A stretch of DNA of 64,000 bases from Streptomyces sp. Edi4 (GCF_040253615.1 NZ_JBEJGY010000004.1:6944001-7008000); one strand, 5' to 3'; shown: positions 15,332 to 24,777, counted from the first letter of the stretch. Numbers and translations are program-made. Notes: generated from the letters alone by a model not told the origin.

Positions 15332-16057
15332 ATGGAGATCATCACGGGGATTCCGCAGGGCTGGCCGGGCGATGAGGCGGCCGCGCTCGCCGTGCAGGAC
15401 GAGCTGCGCGGTCGCGTCGTACGGGACGAGCCGGGGCCTCCGCCGGGCACCGGGCTCGTCACCGGCGTCGACGTGGCCTACGACGACGAGCGCGACCTGG
15501 TCGTGGCGGCCGCCGTGGTGCTGGACGCCGCGACCCACGAGGTCGTCGAGGAGGCGACCGCGGTGGGCCGTGTGGCCTTCCCCTATGTTCCCGGCCTGCT
15601 CGCCTTCCGGGAGATCCCCACCGTGCTCGCCGCGCTCGATCGGCTCCGCTCGGGTCCGGGGACGGTCGTGTGCGACGGGTACGGGCTCGCACATCCGCGC
15701 CGCTTCGGCCTCGCGAGCCACCTGGGCGTCCTCACCGGGCTGCCCGTCATCGGGGTGGCCAAGAACCCGTTCACGTTCACCTACGAGCCGCCGGGGCCGC
15801 GCCGCGGCGAGAGCTCACCGCTGCTGGCCGACGACGGCGCCGAGGTAGGCCGCGCCCTGCGTACCCAGGACGCCACCAAACCCGTCTTCGTGTCGGTCGG
15901 TCACCGGATCAGCCTGGACGGCGCGTGCGCCCACACCCTCGAACTGGCCCGCCGCTACCGCCTCCCCGAGTCCACCCGGCGCGCCGACTCGCTGTGCCGC
16001 CGGGCTCTCAAGGAAGCCCAACAAGCTTTGACGCAGCCCTGGTTGGGCGTCCGGTGA
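15332..16057 (+). CDS. nfi: Endonuclease V (deoxyinosine repair)
   Basis: A 241-residue protein, the usual length for the family. GVDVAYDDERDLVVAAAVVL holds the first catalytic Asp, PYVPGLLAFREIPTVL is the conserved YxPGLLxFRE signature, and CDGYGLAHPRRFGLASHLGV supplies the second acidic site and the PRxxGxAxHxG motif. KPVFVSVGHRISLDGA and a C-terminal helix with RADSLCRRAL complete the fold. It nicks DNA (or inosine-containing RNA) one base 3' of deoxyinosine. The start is fixed by the conserved N-terminus and a -10-like TAAGGT just upstream. The 16058-16172 gap holds a duplicated 17-mer. Confidence 0.92.
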   Translation: MEIITGIPQGWPGDEAAALAVQDELRGRVVRDEPGPPPGTGLVTGVDVAYDDERDLVVAAAVVLDAATHEVVEEATAVGRVAFPYVPGLLAFREIPTVLAALDRLRSGPGTVVCDGYGLAHPRRFGLASHLGVLTGLPVIGVAKNPFTFTYEPPGPRRGESSPLLADDGAEVGRALRTQDATKPVFVSVGHRISLDGACAHTLELARRYRLPESTRRADSLCRRALKEAQQALTQPWLGVR

Positions 16058-16098
16058 CCGGCGGGTGCGGCGCGTGTTGCCGGGCTCTGCCGGGCTCC

Positions 16099-16132
16099 GG
16101 CCGTACGAGGCATCCGGCCGTACGAGGCATCC
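16099..16132. repeat. Tandem duplication of a 17-bp unit
   Basis: GGCCGTACGAGGCATCC occurs twice head to tail (16099-16115 and 16116-16132) in the convergent gap between endonuclease V and the reductase gene, followed by a decayed third copy. Confidence 0.8.
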
Positions 16133-16172
16133 GACCCGCACGAGGTCTCACGCACGCGGTCTTCCGGCCGTG

Positions 16173-17354
16173 TCAGCGTGTGTGCGCGACCCGGAAGCGC
16201 ATCCCGGCGGCCCGCAGGCGCTCGATGAGGGTGGTCCCCATCGCGGTCGCGGGCGTCAACTGGCCCGCACGCTCTGGGAGTTCGTCGAACGCGAGGCAGA
16301 GTGCCGCCTCGGCGAGGATCTTCGCGGTCTCGTCATAGCCCGGGTCGCCGCCGCGGACCTCCGTGAAGACACGGCGGCCGCCGCCCTCGCCGACGAAGCG
16401 GACCGTGAACCAGCTGCGCGCCCGGCGCGCCTCGTCCGGTCCCTGCCCACCTTCGTAACGGTTCATCAACCAGGCCCGGGCGGGCGGGAGTTGGCTGGCA
16501 GCGGCGACGGCGCCCACTGCCGCCACCCCGCCGATGGCGAACGGCAGGTGCTTGACGGCGGCGAAGTGCCGGTAGCGGAAGTCGGGCCCGTACCGCTCGT
16601 CGGCCGCCGCGGAACGGGTGATGACCTGAGGGTCGATGGTGGGCATCGGCAACGCCCAGGCGCCGGCCTCCTTGCTGAAGTGCGGCGCGCCGAGCTGGGC
16701 GCGCGCCTGCCGCCCCACCAGGCGCGGCTCGTGCAGGCGGCGCTCCCGCGCGGCCCGCGCGGTCTGCGTGCCACGGCCCAGCGCGGTCAGCGCGGAGGCG
16801 AGCGTACCTCCGGAGAACATCGCGTTGGTCCGCACGAAACCGTCCACCCGCAGCGGTACACCGGTCGGGAGTTGGCGCACCGTGAACAGGGCGCCGAGGT
16901 CGTGCGGCACCGAGTCGAAGCCGCAGGCGTGCACCAGACGGGCGCCCCGCTCACGGGCCCGCGCGTCGTGACGGACGTACATCGTGTCGACGAACTCCGG
17001 CTCGCCGGTCAGGTCGAGATAGTCGGTACCGGCCTCGGCGCACGCCTCCACCAGGCCCTCGCCGTACCAGACGTAGGGACCGACGGTGGTGGCGATCACC
17101 CGGCTGGACTCGGCGAGCGAGCGCAGTGAGACGGGGTCGGTGGAGTCGGCCGTGATCAGGGGCAGCGTGGCGCAGGCCGGGTTGAGTTCCGTCAGGCGCT
17201 CGCGCAGCCGCTCCAGCTTGGTGCGGTTGCGGCCGGCGACGGCCCACCGGCAGTCGTCGGGCGCGTGCAGGGCGAGGTATTGGGCGGTCAGCGCCCCGAC
17301 GAAACCCGTCGCGCCGAACAACACGATGTCGTAATTCCGCTTCGAGGGTTCCAC
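16173..17354 (-). CDS. Saccharopine-dehydrogenase-like / trans-acting enoyl reductase family protein
   Basis: A 393-residue protein starting at GTG 17354 (VEPSKRNYDIVLFGATGFVG). The N-terminal Rossmann fold has GATGFVGALTAQYLA and WAVAGRNRTKLERL; the segment TTVGPYVWYGEGLVEACAEA follows, then DLTGEPEF. This is the family of mycobacterial Rv2449c/Rv2953 trans-acting enoyl reductases, which reduce enoyl intermediates of lipids. A short hydrophobic stretch (AIGGVAAVGAVAAA) near residue 275 suggests membrane contact. It stands next to, but divergent from, the beta-oxidation operon. The substrate is unknown. Confidence 0.85.
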   Translation of the reverse strand: MEPSKRNYDIVLFGATGFVGALTAQYLALHAPDDCRWAVAGRNRTKLERLRERLTELNPACATLPLITADSTDPVSLRSLAESSRVIATTVGPYVWYGEGLVEACAEAGTDYLDLTGEPEFVDTMYVRHDARARERGARLVHACGFDSVPHDLGALFTVRQLPTGVPLRVDGFVRTNAMFSGGTLASALTALGRGTQTARAARERRLHEPRLVGRQARAQLGAPHFSKEAGAWALPMPTIDPQVITRSAAADERYGPDFRYRHFAAVKHLPFAIGGVAAVGAVAAASQLPPARAWLMNRYEGGQGPDEARRARSWFTVRFVGEGGGRRVFTEVRGGDPGYDETAKILAEAALCLAFDELPERAGQLTPATAMGTTLIERLRAAGMRFRVAHTR

Positions 17355-17686
17355 CTGTGCCTCCGCACTTCTGCTGCTGGGTGACGCCGTCGGCCGATGC
17401 CGGGTTGTGAGGCTAGCGTGCGGCGACCGGTCGCGGCATCCGGGCCCGGTCGGAGCCGGCCGACGGGCGACGGGGGTGGAGCACGCGGTGCGCCGGGCGT
17501 GCGCCGGGGTGGGCCAGTCGTAAAGCCGGGCGTACCGGGGCAACCCCCGCCCCGGCGGGGTCGCGGCGCGCTGAGTGGTTGCTCATGAACGGCTTGTGCG
17601 CGTTGCCCATGAGGGCTTGTGCACAGTGGAACGTGTTCTTAGCATCATTGATGTTACATCAGTTGTGTCACAGTGCTGGGGGCTTG
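17355..17686. promoter_or_regulatory. Divergent promoter region of the beta-oxidation operon, with a palindromic operator
   Basis: TGATGT-T-ACATCA (17649-17661) is a perfect 6-bp inverted repeat with a 1-nt centre, 26 nt before the CoA-transferase ATG and therefore well placed to block a promoter. Upstream, two near-copies of CATGANNGGCTTGTGC (about 17584 and 17610) form a direct repeat. I see no gene in this gap. Confidence 0.5.
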
Positions 17687-18841
17687 ATGGCAGTGACAGG
17701 AACCGGCCCGCTCGCCGGGGTGCGCGTGGTCGAGCTGGCGGGCATCGGGCCCGGCCCGTTCGCCGCCATGCTCCTCGCCGACCTCGGCGCCGACGTGGTG
17801 CGGGTGGACCGCCCAGGGGGTCCTGGCCTCGGCGTCGACCCGGCCCATGACCTCACCAACCGCAACAAACGCTCCGTGCTCATCGACCTCAAGGCGCCCG
17901 AGGGGCCCGGCCTCGTACTCGACCTGGTCGAGCGCGCCGACATCCTCATCGAGGGCTACCGGCCCGGCGTCGCCGAACGACTGGGGGTCGGCCCCGAGGT
18001 GTGCATGGGCCGCAATCCCGCCCTCGTCTACGGACGGATGACCGGATGGGGCCAGGACGGGCCGCTCGCCGCCCGGGCCGGACACGACATCGCGTACATC
18101 GCCGTCACCGGCACCCTCGGCATGATCGGCGACGCGACGGGCGGCCCGGTCGTCCCGGCCAACCTCGTCGGCGACTACGCCGGCGGCTCGCTCTACCTGG
18201 TCATCGGCGTCCTGGCGGCCCTCCAGCACGCCCGGGCCCAAGGAGCGGGCCAGGTCGTGGACGCGGCGATCGTCGACGGCAGCGCCCACCTCGCCACGAT
18301 GATCCACGCCATGGTCGCGGCCGGCGGCTGGCAGGACCGGCGCGGCGTCAACCTCCTGGACGGCGGCTGCCCCTTCTACGGCACCTACGAGACCTCGGAC
18401 GGCCAGTACATGGCGGTCGGCGCCCTTGAACAGCGGTTCTACGACGAATTCGTCCGCCTCCTCGGCATCCAGGACGTGGCCCCCGCCCGCAACGACCCGG
18501 CCGCGTGGCCCCAGCTGCGCACCGCCGTCGCCGACCGGTTCCGTACCCGCACCCGCGAGGAGTGGACGGCCCTCTTCGAGGGGTCGGACGCCTGTGTGGC
18601 GCCCGTGCTCTCCCTCACCGAGGCTCCGCGCCACCCGCATCTGGCCGCCCGCGCCACCTTCACCGCGTACGACGGCGTCACCCAGCCCGCGCCCGCGCCC
18701 CGCTTCTCCGCCACCCCCGGATCCATCCGGCGGCCCCCCGCCCTGCCGGGCGCCCACACCGCCGACGTCGCCCGCGACTGGGACGTGCCCTCGCTCACGG
18801 CGGACCCGACGACGACACCAACTCCCGCACAGGAGGCTTGA
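17687..18841 (+). CDS. CaiB/BaiF-family CoA-transferase or racemase (type III)
   Basis: A 384-residue protein, ATG 17687 (MAVTGTGPLAGVRVVELAGI). Family hallmarks: the opening LAGVRVVELAGIGPGPFAAM, ADLGADVVRVDRPG, NRNKRSVLIDLK, the catalytic-Asp region AGHDIAYIAVTGTLG (GHD), and GQVVDAAIVDGSAHL. It most resembles alpha-methylacyl-CoA racemases, which epimerise 2-methyl-branched acyl-CoAs before beta-oxidation, a sensible activity in a branched-fatty-acid producer. It is the first gene of a four-gene operon. The next gene's ribosome-binding site lies inside its last codons. Confidence 0.85.
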   Translation: MAVTGTGPLAGVRVVELAGIGPGPFAAMLLADLGADVVRVDRPGGPGLGVDPAHDLTNRNKRSVLIDLKAPEGPGLVLDLVERADILIEGYRPGVAERLGVGPEVCMGRNPALVYGRMTGWGQDGPLAARAGHDIAYIAVTGTLGMIGDATGGPVVPANLVGDYAGGSLYLVIGVLAALQHARAQGAGQVVDAAIVDGSAHLATMIHAMVAAGGWQDRRGVNLLDGGCPFYGTYETSDGQYMAVGALEQRFYDEFVRLLGIQDVAPARNDPAAWPQLRTAVADRFRTRTREEWTALFEGSDACVAPVLSLTEAPRHPHLAARATFTAYDGVTQPAPAPRFSATPGSIRRPPALPGAHTADVARDWDVPSLTADPTTTPTPAQEA

Positions 18842-18842
18842 G

Positions 18843-19985
18843 TTGAAACGGCAGATCTTCAGTGCCGAGCACGAGGCGTTCCGCGAGACCGTCCGCACCT
18901 TCCTCGCCAAGGAGGTCCTGCCGTACTACGAACAATGGGAGAAGGACGGCATCGTCTCGCGCCAGGCGTGGCTCGCCGCGGGCAAGCAGGGGCTGCTCGG
19001 CCTCGCGGTGCCCGAGGAGTACGGGGGTGGCGGGCAGAGCGACTTCCGCTACAGCGCCGTCCTCGCCGAGGAGTTCACGCGCGCCGGGGCGGCCGGGCTC
19101 GCGCTCGGCCTGCACAACGACATCGTCGGCCCGTATCTGACCGGGCTCGCCACCGAGGAGCAGAAACGCCGCTGGCTCCCCGGGTTCTGCGACGGCTCGC
19201 TCATCACCGCCATCGCCATGACAGAGCCCGGCGCCGGCTCCGACCTCCAGGGCATCCGCACCACCGCCGAGGACAAGGGCGACCACTGGCTGCTGAATGG
19301 TTCCAAGACGTTCATCTCCAACGGCATCCTCGCCGACCTCGTGATCGTGGTCGCGAAAACCACCCCGGAGGGCGGCGCCAAGGGCCTGTCCCTCCTGGTC
19401 GTGGAGCGCGGCGCCGAGGGTTTCGAACGCGGCCGCAACCTCGACAAGATCGGCCAGAAGTCGCAGGACACCGCCGAGTTGTTCTTCCACGACGTACGCG
19501 TACCGAAGGACAATCTCCTCGGCGAGCTGGACGGCGCCTTCATCCACCTGATGACCAACCTGGCCCAGGAGCGGATGGGTATCGCGGTCGCCGGCATCGC
19601 CGCCGCCGAACACCTCCTGGAGATCACCACGAGTTACGTCAAGGAACGCGAAGCCTTCGGCCGGCCGCTCGCCAGACTCCAGCACATCCGGTTCGAGATC
19701 GCCGAGATGGCCACCGAGTGCGCCGTCACCCGCACCTTCCTGGACCGGTGCATCGTGGACCATTCCAACGGCGAACTCGACGCCGTCCACGCCTCCATGG
19801 CCAAGTGGTGGGCCACCGAACTGCAAAAGCGCGTCGCCGACCGCTGTCTCCAACTGCACGGCGGATACGGCTACATGACCGAGTACCGGGTGGCCAGGGC
19901 GTTCACCGACGGCCGCATCCAGACGATCTATGGCGGCACGACCGAGATCATGAAGGAAATCATCGGCCGCTCCCTGCTCGGCTGA
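18843..19985 (+). CDS. Acyl-CoA dehydrogenase
   Basis: A 380-residue FAD flavoprotein. The start is TTG 18843, two bases after the previous stop, placed by AGGAGG at 18831-18836. Signatures: ITAIAMTEPGAGSDLQGI (FAD/substrate binding), LNGSKTFISNG, and QLHGGYGYMTEYRVARAFTD with a downstream TIYGGTTEIMKEIIGRSLLG. The catalytic Glu is probably within TEIMKE. It introduces the trans-2 double bond in acyl-CoA, the first oxidative step of beta-oxidation. It sits between the CoA-transferase and thiolase genes, which argues for a single fatty-acid degradation operon. Confidence 0.92.
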   Translation: MKRQIFSAEHEAFRETVRTFLAKEVLPYYEQWEKDGIVSRQAWLAAGKQGLLGLAVPEEYGGGGQSDFRYSAVLAEEFTRAGAAGLALGLHNDIVGPYLTGLATEEQKRRWLPGFCDGSLITAIAMTEPGAGSDLQGIRTTAEDKGDHWLLNGSKTFISNGILADLVIVVAKTTPEGGAKGLSLLVVERGAEGFERGRNLDKIGQKSQDTAELFFHDVRVPKDNLLGELDGAFIHLMTNLAQERMGIAVAGIAAAEHLLEITTSYVKEREAFGRPLARLQHIRFEIAEMATECAVTRTFLDRCIVDHSNGELDAVHASMAKWWATELQKRVADRCLQLHGGYGYMTEYRVARAFTDGRIQTIYGGTTEIMKEIIGRSLLG

Positions 19986-20024
19986 CCGCGCATCCCGAAC
20001 CACCCTCATCCGAAAGGCCCGACG

Positions 20025-21239
20025 TTGAGCACCGAAGCGTACGTATACGACGCGATCCGCACCCCGCGCGGACGCGGCAAGGCTACCGGCTCCCTGCACG
20101 GCACCAAGCCGATCGACCTCGTGGTGGGTCTGATCCACGAGATCCAGCACCGTTTCCCCGGCCTCGACCCGGCGGCCATCGACGACATCGTGCTCGGCGT
20201 CGTCGGCCCGGTCGGCGACCAGGGGTCCGACATCGCCCGCATCGCCGCGATCGCCGCCGGACTGCCCGACACGGTGGCCGGCGTCCAGGAGAACCGCTTC
20301 TGTGCCTCGGGCCTGGAAGCCGTCAACCTGGCTGCCATGAAGGTCCGTTCGGGCTGGGAGGACCTGGTGCTGGCGGGCGGCGTCGAATCCATGTCACGCG
20401 TCCCGATGGCGTCCGACGGTGGCGCGTGGTTCGCGGACCCGATGACCAACTACGCCACCAACTTCGTGCCCCAGGGCATCGGCGCCGACCTCATCGCCAC
20501 CATTGAGGGCTTCACGCGCCGCGACGTCGACGAGTACGCCGCCCTGTCGCAGGAACGGGCCGCCGAGGCATGGAAGGAGGGCCGCTTCGCCCGCTCCGTC
20601 GTGCCGGTCAAGGACCGCAACGGCCTCGTCGTCCTCGACCGCGACGAGCACACCCGCCCCGGCACCACGGCGGACTCGCTCGCCGGCCTCAAGCCCTCCT
20701 TCGCCGGCATCGGCGACATGGGCGGCTTCGACGCCGTGGCTCTTCAGAAGTACCACTGGGTCGAGGCGATCAGCCACGTCCACCACGCGGGCAACTCCTC
20801 GGGGATCGTGGATGGTTCGGCCCTCGTCGCCGTCGGCTCCCGCGAGGTCGGAGAGCGGTACGGAATGACGCCGCGCGCCCGCGTCGTCGCCGCCGCCGTC
20901 TCCGGCTCCGAGCCCACGATCATGCTGACCGGGCCGGCGCCCGCGACCCGCAAGGCGCTCGCCAAGGCGGGCCTGAGCATCGACGACATCGACCTCGTGG
21001 AGATCAACGAGGCCTTCGCGGCTGTCGTGCTTCGCTTCGTCAAGGAGATGGGCCTCAGCCTCGACAAGGTCAACGTCAACGGCGGCGCCATCGCGATGGG
21101 CCACCCGCTCGGCGCGACCGGCGCCATGATCCTGGGCACCCTCGTGGACGAGCTGGAGCGGCGCGACCTGCGCTACGGCCTCGCCACCCTGTGCGTCGGA
21201 GGCGGCATGGGCGTCGCCACCATCGTCGAGCGGGTCTGA
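20025..21239 (+). CDS. fadA: Acetyl-CoA acyltransferase (thiolase)
   Basis: A 404-residue thiolase. The start is TTG 20025 after GAAAGG; the protein begins STEAYVYDAIRTPRGRGK as in the FadA/PcaF group. The acylated Cys is in ENRFCASGLEAVNLAA (~residue 90). The second motif is VNVNGGAIAMGHPLGATGA with the catalytic His, and the last is LCVGGGMGVATIVERV with the proton-relay Cys. It releases acetyl-CoA in the final step of beta-oxidation and would form a complex with the next gene product. The operon order thiolase then FadB is typical of Streptomyces. Confidence 0.93.
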   Translation: MSTEAYVYDAIRTPRGRGKATGSLHGTKPIDLVVGLIHEIQHRFPGLDPAAIDDIVLGVVGPVGDQGSDIARIAAIAAGLPDTVAGVQENRFCASGLEAVNLAAMKVRSGWEDLVLAGGVESMSRVPMASDGGAWFADPMTNYATNFVPQGIGADLIATIEGFTRRDVDEYAALSQERAAEAWKEGRFARSVVPVKDRNGLVVLDRDEHTRPGTTADSLAGLKPSFAGIGDMGGFDAVALQKYHWVEAISHVHHAGNSSGIVDGSALVAVGSREVGERYGMTPRARVVAAAVSGSEPTIMLTGPAPATRKALAKAGLSIDDIDLVEINEAFAAVVLRFVKEMGLSLDKVNVNGGAIAMGHPLGATGAMILGTLVDELERRDLRYGLATLCVGGGMGVATIVERV

Positions 21240-21332
21240 CCGCCCCCTCTCGGCGCCCCCTCATACGGCTCACCCGCCCATATGGCTCGCCCGGCCCATC
21301 CGGCTCATACGGCTCATACGGAGATCGCAGCA

Positions 21333-23507
21333 ATGACCAAGAGCACGACCATCCGCTGGGAACAGGACGAGAGTGGCATCGTCACCCTCGTCCTGGACGA
21401 CCCCAACCAGTCCGCCAACACGATGAACCAGGCCTTCAAGGACTCCATCGCGGCCGTCGCCGAGCGCGCGGAAGCCGAGAAGGACTCCATCCGGGGCATC
21501 ATCTACACCTCCGCGAAAAAGACCTTCTTCGCGGGCGGCGACCTCAAGGACATGATCCAGGTAGGCCCCGAACTCGCCCAGCAGGCCTTCGACACCGGCA
21601 CCGCCATCAAGAACTCGCTGCGTCGCATCGAAACCCTCGGCAAGCCGGTCGTCGCCGCCATCAACGGCGCGGCCCTGGGCGGCGGTTACGAGATCGCTCT
21701 CGCCTGCCACCACCGCATCGCGCTGGATGCGCCGGGCTCCAAGATCGGCCTGCCGGAGGTCACCCTCGGGCTGCTGCCCGCGGGCGGCGGCGTGACCCGC
21801 ACCGTACGCCTGATGGGCATCGCGGACGCGCTCCTGAAGGTGCTGCTCCAGGGCACGCAGTACTCCCCGCGACGTGCCGTTGAGAACGCTCTCGTGCATG
21901 AAGTCGCCGCCACGCCCGACGAGATGATGGCCAAGGCGCGCGCGTTCATCGACGCCCACCCGGAATCCCACCAGCCGTGGGACGTCAAGGGGTACAAGAT
22001 CCCGGGCGGCACGCCGTCCAACCCGCGCTTCGCCGCCAACCTCCCCGCGTTCCCGGCCAACTTGAAGAAGCAGCTCCAGGGGGCGCCCTACCCGGCGCCG
22101 CGCAACATCCTCGCGGCCGCCGTCGAGGGCTCGCAGGTCGACTTCGAGAGCGCTCTCACCATCGAGGCGCGGTACTTCACCGAGCTGGTGACGGGGCAGA
22201 CCTCGAAGAACATGATCCAGGCCTTCTTCTTCGACCTCCAGGCCGTCAACTCCGGGGTCAGCCGGCCCCAGGGCATCGAACCGCGCCCCGTGCGCAGGGT
22301 CGCGGTCCTCGGCGCCGGGATGATGGGCGCGGGCATCGCGTACGCGTGCGCCCGGGCCGGCATCGAGGTCGTCCTCAAGGACGTGTCGCTCGAAGCCGCC
22401 GAGAAGGGCAAGGCGTACTCCGAGAAGCTGTTGGTGAAAGCGCTCTCACGGGGGCGTACGACCGAGGCCCAGCGGGACGAGCTGCTCGCCCTGATCACGC
22501 CGACCGCCGACCCGCAGGCGCTCGCGGGCTGCGACGCGGTCATCGAGGCGGTCTTCGAGGACACCGCTCTCAAGCACAAGGTGTTCCAGGAGATCCAGGA
22601 CATCGTCGAGCCGGACGCGCTGCTCTGCTCCAACACCTCGACGCTGCCGATCACAGGGCTCGCCGAGGGCGTCACGCGCCAGGGCGACTTCATCGGCCTG
22701 CACTTCTTCTCGCCCGTCGACAAGATGCCACTCGTGGAGATCATCAAGGGCGAGCGCACGGGCGAGGTGGCGCTGGCCCGCGCCTTCGACCTCGTACGCC
22801 AGATCAAGAAGACCCCGATCGTCGTGAACGACTCGCGCGGCTTCTTCACCTCGCGGGTGATCGGCCAGTTCATCAACGAGGGCGTCGCGATGGTCGGGGA
22901 GGGCATCGAGCCCGCCTCCATCGAGCAGGCCGCAGGCCAGGCCGGCTATCCGGCCAAGGTGCTCTCCTTGATGGACGAGCTGACCCTGACCCTGCCGCGC
23001 AAGATCCGCAACGAGACCAAGCGGGCGGTCGAGGAGGCCGGCGGTGTCTGGCCCGGTCATCCCTCGGACGCGGTCATCGACCGCATGGTCGACGAGTTCG
23101 GCCGCACCGGCCGCAGTGGCGGGGCGGGGTTCTACGAGTACGGCGAGGACGGCAAGCGGGGCAGGCTCTGGCCCGGCCTGCGCGAACACTTCACCAAGCC
23201 GGGGCACGCGATCCCGTTCGAGGACATGAAGGAGCGGATGCTGTTCTCGGAGTCCCTGGACACCGTCCGCCTCTTCGAGGAGGGCGTTCTGACCTCCGTC
23301 GCCGACGCCAACATCGGCTCGATCATGGGCATCGGCTTCCCCGCCTGGACCGGCGGCGTCCTCCAGTACATCAACGGGTACGAGGGCGGACTGCCCGGCT
23401 TCGTGGCCCGCGCCCGTGAACTCGCCGAGCGCTACGGAGAGCGCTTTCAGCCGCCTGCGCTGCTGGTGCGGAAGGCGGAGCAGGGGGAGACGTTCCGGGA
23501 CGCGTAG
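21333..23507 (+). CDS. fadB: 3-hydroxyacyl-CoA dehydrogenase / enoyl-CoA hydratase (FadB-type fusion)
   Basis: A 724-residue bifunctional enzyme, ATG 21333 (MTKSTTIRWEQDESG) with GGAG upstream. Residues ~1-200 are a crotonase domain (KKTFFAGGDLKDM oxyanion hole, AALGGGYEIALACHHRI). Residues ~325-720 are a 3-hydroxyacyl-CoA dehydrogenase: VAVLGAGMMGAGIAYACA (NAD site), SNTSTLPITGLAE, GLHFFSPVDKMPLVEII (catalytic His). It hydrates and oxidises acyl-CoA intermediates for the preceding thiolase. Four palindromes of the GAGAGCGCTCTC class lie within it (21882, 22146, 22436, 23437), the first exact one at 22146. Confidence 0.93.
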   Translation: MTKSTTIRWEQDESGIVTLVLDDPNQSANTMNQAFKDSIAAVAERAEAEKDSIRGIIYTSAKKTFFAGGDLKDMIQVGPELAQQAFDTGTAIKNSLRRIETLGKPVVAAINGAALGGGYEIALACHHRIALDAPGSKIGLPEVTLGLLPAGGGVTRTVRLMGIADALLKVLLQGTQYSPRRAVENALVHEVAATPDEMMAKARAFIDAHPESHQPWDVKGYKIPGGTPSNPRFAANLPAFPANLKKQLQGAPYPAPRNILAAAVEGSQVDFESALTIEARYFTELVTGQTSKNMIQAFFFDLQAVNSGVSRPQGIEPRPVRRVAVLGAGMMGAGIAYACARAGIEVVLKDVSLEAAEKGKAYSEKLLVKALSRGRTTEAQRDELLALITPTADPQALAGCDAVIEAVFEDTALKHKVFQEIQDIVEPDALLCSNTSTLPITGLAEGVTRQGDFIGLHFFSPVDKMPLVEIIKGERTGEVALARAFDLVRQIKKTPIVVNDSRGFFTSRVIGQFINEGVAMVGEGIEPASIEQAAGQAGYPAKVLSLMDELTLTLPRKIRNETKRAVEEAGGVWPGHPSDAVIDRMVDEFGRTGRSGGAGFYEYGEDGKRGRLWPGLREHFTKPGHAIPFEDMKERMLFSESLDTVRLFEEGVLTSVADANIGSIMGIGFPAWTGGVLQYINGYEGGLPGFVARARELAERYGERFQPPALLVRKAEQGETFRDA
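22146..22157. repeat. GAGAGCGCTCTC palindrome inside fadB
   Basis: An exact copy in coding sequence (reading Glu-Ser-Ala-Leu). Single- or double-mismatch relatives lie in the same gene at 21882-21893, 22436-22447 and 23437-23448. Confidence 0.65.
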
Positions 23508-23691
23508 CGCTGCGCGGGGCGGGGGTGTTGGCGCGGGGGCGTGGGCGCGGGGGGCTGGTGGCGGGGCTTGTGGTTCTTGGCCCGGGGCTGGGCTCAGGCC
23601 TGCGGGCGCGGGGGCTGGTGGCGCGGCTCCTCCCCGCGCGTGCGGCTTCCCGCACCCCCTTTTTCGGCCAGTCAGGACTCTCGCGGACCCG

Positions 23692-24441
23692 TCAGGTCTC
23701 GGGGGCAGCCTCTGCCGAGCCGAAGGCCGCCCTCAGCTCTTCCTTCAGCGAACGCTGGAAGGCGGTGACCAGAGCCTGCAACACCATGGGCTGCATGTGC
23801 GCCGAGAGCGATTTCATCGCCTCGACGTGATCGGGGTCGGACTCCCGCTCCCGGTAGGGGTTCCACACCTCATCACGGAAGAGCCGGGTCAGCTCGTGCG
23901 CGGCCGAGCGGGTGTGCTCCATCAGGACCGTACGGGCCGCCAGGATCGTCTCGTGCGCGATGGGAACGTCCAGCAGCTGGACGCCGAGCGCGAGCAGACC
24001 CGGATCGACGCGGAAGGTGTCGGCGGAGTCCGCGATCGGCTCAAGGACGTTCATCGCGGCGAGCCGGTCGAGGTCGGTGGCGGACAGTGGCCGCCCGGCC
24101 CGGCGTTCGAGCTCGGCCCGGCTCACGTCGTCCGCCGAGTCGGGTGCCCAGGAGGCCACCACGGCCCGGTGGATGGCCAGGTCGTGCGCGCTCAGGTCGG
24201 CCGGCAGCTGCTGGAGGTAGCGTTCGATCGCGGCCAGCGTCATCCCGTGGTGCTGCAACTCCTCGATCAGCGCGAGCCGGGACAGGTGAGCGGGGCCGTA
24301 GTGCCCCACCCGGCGCGGTCCGATCACGGGCGGCGGGAGCAGGCCCCGGGTGCCGTAGAACCGGATGGTGCGGACGGTGACACCGGCGCGCGCGGCCAGC
24401 TCGTCAACCGTGAGTGTCGGCTCCTCGGTCTCCGTCGCCAT
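23692..24441 (-). CDS. MerR-family transcriptional regulator
   Basis: A 249-residue regulator, ATG 24441. The N-terminal winged helix is LTVDELAARAGVTVRTIRFY followed by GTRGLLPPPVIGPRRVGHYG, typical of MerR proteins. The remainder is an unusually long helical effector domain with no Cys cluster, so metal sensing is unlikely. It is convergent with the fatty-acid operon and may respond to acyl-CoA or another organic ligand, but no direct evidence of its targets is visible. Its own promoter has the 19-bp spacer diagnostic of MerR-activated promoters, so autoregulation is likely. Confidence 0.87.
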   Translation of the reverse strand: MATETEEPTLTVDELAARAGVTVRTIRFYGTRGLLPPPVIGPRRVGHYGPAHLSRLALIEELQHHGMTLAAIERYLQQLPADLSAHDLAIHRAVVASWAPDSADDVSRAELERRAGRPLSATDLDRLAAMNVLEPIADSADTFRVDPGLLALGVQLLDVPIAHETILAARTVLMEHTRSAAHELTRLFRDEVWNPYRERESDPDHVEAMKSLSAHMQPMVLQALVTAFQRSLKEELRAAFGSAEAAPET

Positions 24442-24777
24442 GGCTGTGCCTCCCCGGTGTTTCCGGCCGCCGGTGTGCGTGGCCGATCCGGTGCAACAGT
24501 ATTGCTGTCTCACCGGCACTGCTCAATATGGCCGGGCCGGGGCCGGGGCCGGGGGCTCCGGAGCCTTGGGGCCTTGGGTCCTGGGCCCCGAGGGTCCTGG
24601 GGGTCCTGGGGGTCCCGAGGTCCGGCCGGGCGGGCCCGGGCGGGGCCGGCCCGCGCGCGATGTGGGCGCCGGCCGGCTTGCGTGGACCTCACCAGGGTCT
24701 GATCACGCTCTGCTTGAACGCGCTCTCTCCCGGTGCGTTCTGATCCGACGGTCGGCCGTCAGCCGGGGGCTGCGGCG
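24442..24777. other. Intergenic region upstream of the MerR gene
   Basis: It contains the merR promoter near 24496-24526. G-rich simple repeats follow (GGGTCCTGG repeated near 24590-24620, possible G-quadruplex former). A half-palindrome GCGCTCTC is near 24720. No open frame with credible codon bias was found here. Confidence 0.5.
24496..24526 (-). promoter_or_regulatory. MerR-type promoter with a 19-bp spacer
   Basis: On the reverse strand -35 TTGAGC (24521-24526) and -10 TACTGT (24496-24501) are separated by exactly 19 bp. The spacer carries an imperfect dyad (GCAGTG...GACAGC). The predicted transcript starts about 48 nt before the merR ATG. Confidence 0.6.

Noticed and set aside
24540..24640. 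A functional G-quadruplex regulator
   Set aside because: G-rich runs are present but their position, between a promoter and a convergent-side gap, gives no evidence of function; it may be simple sequence.
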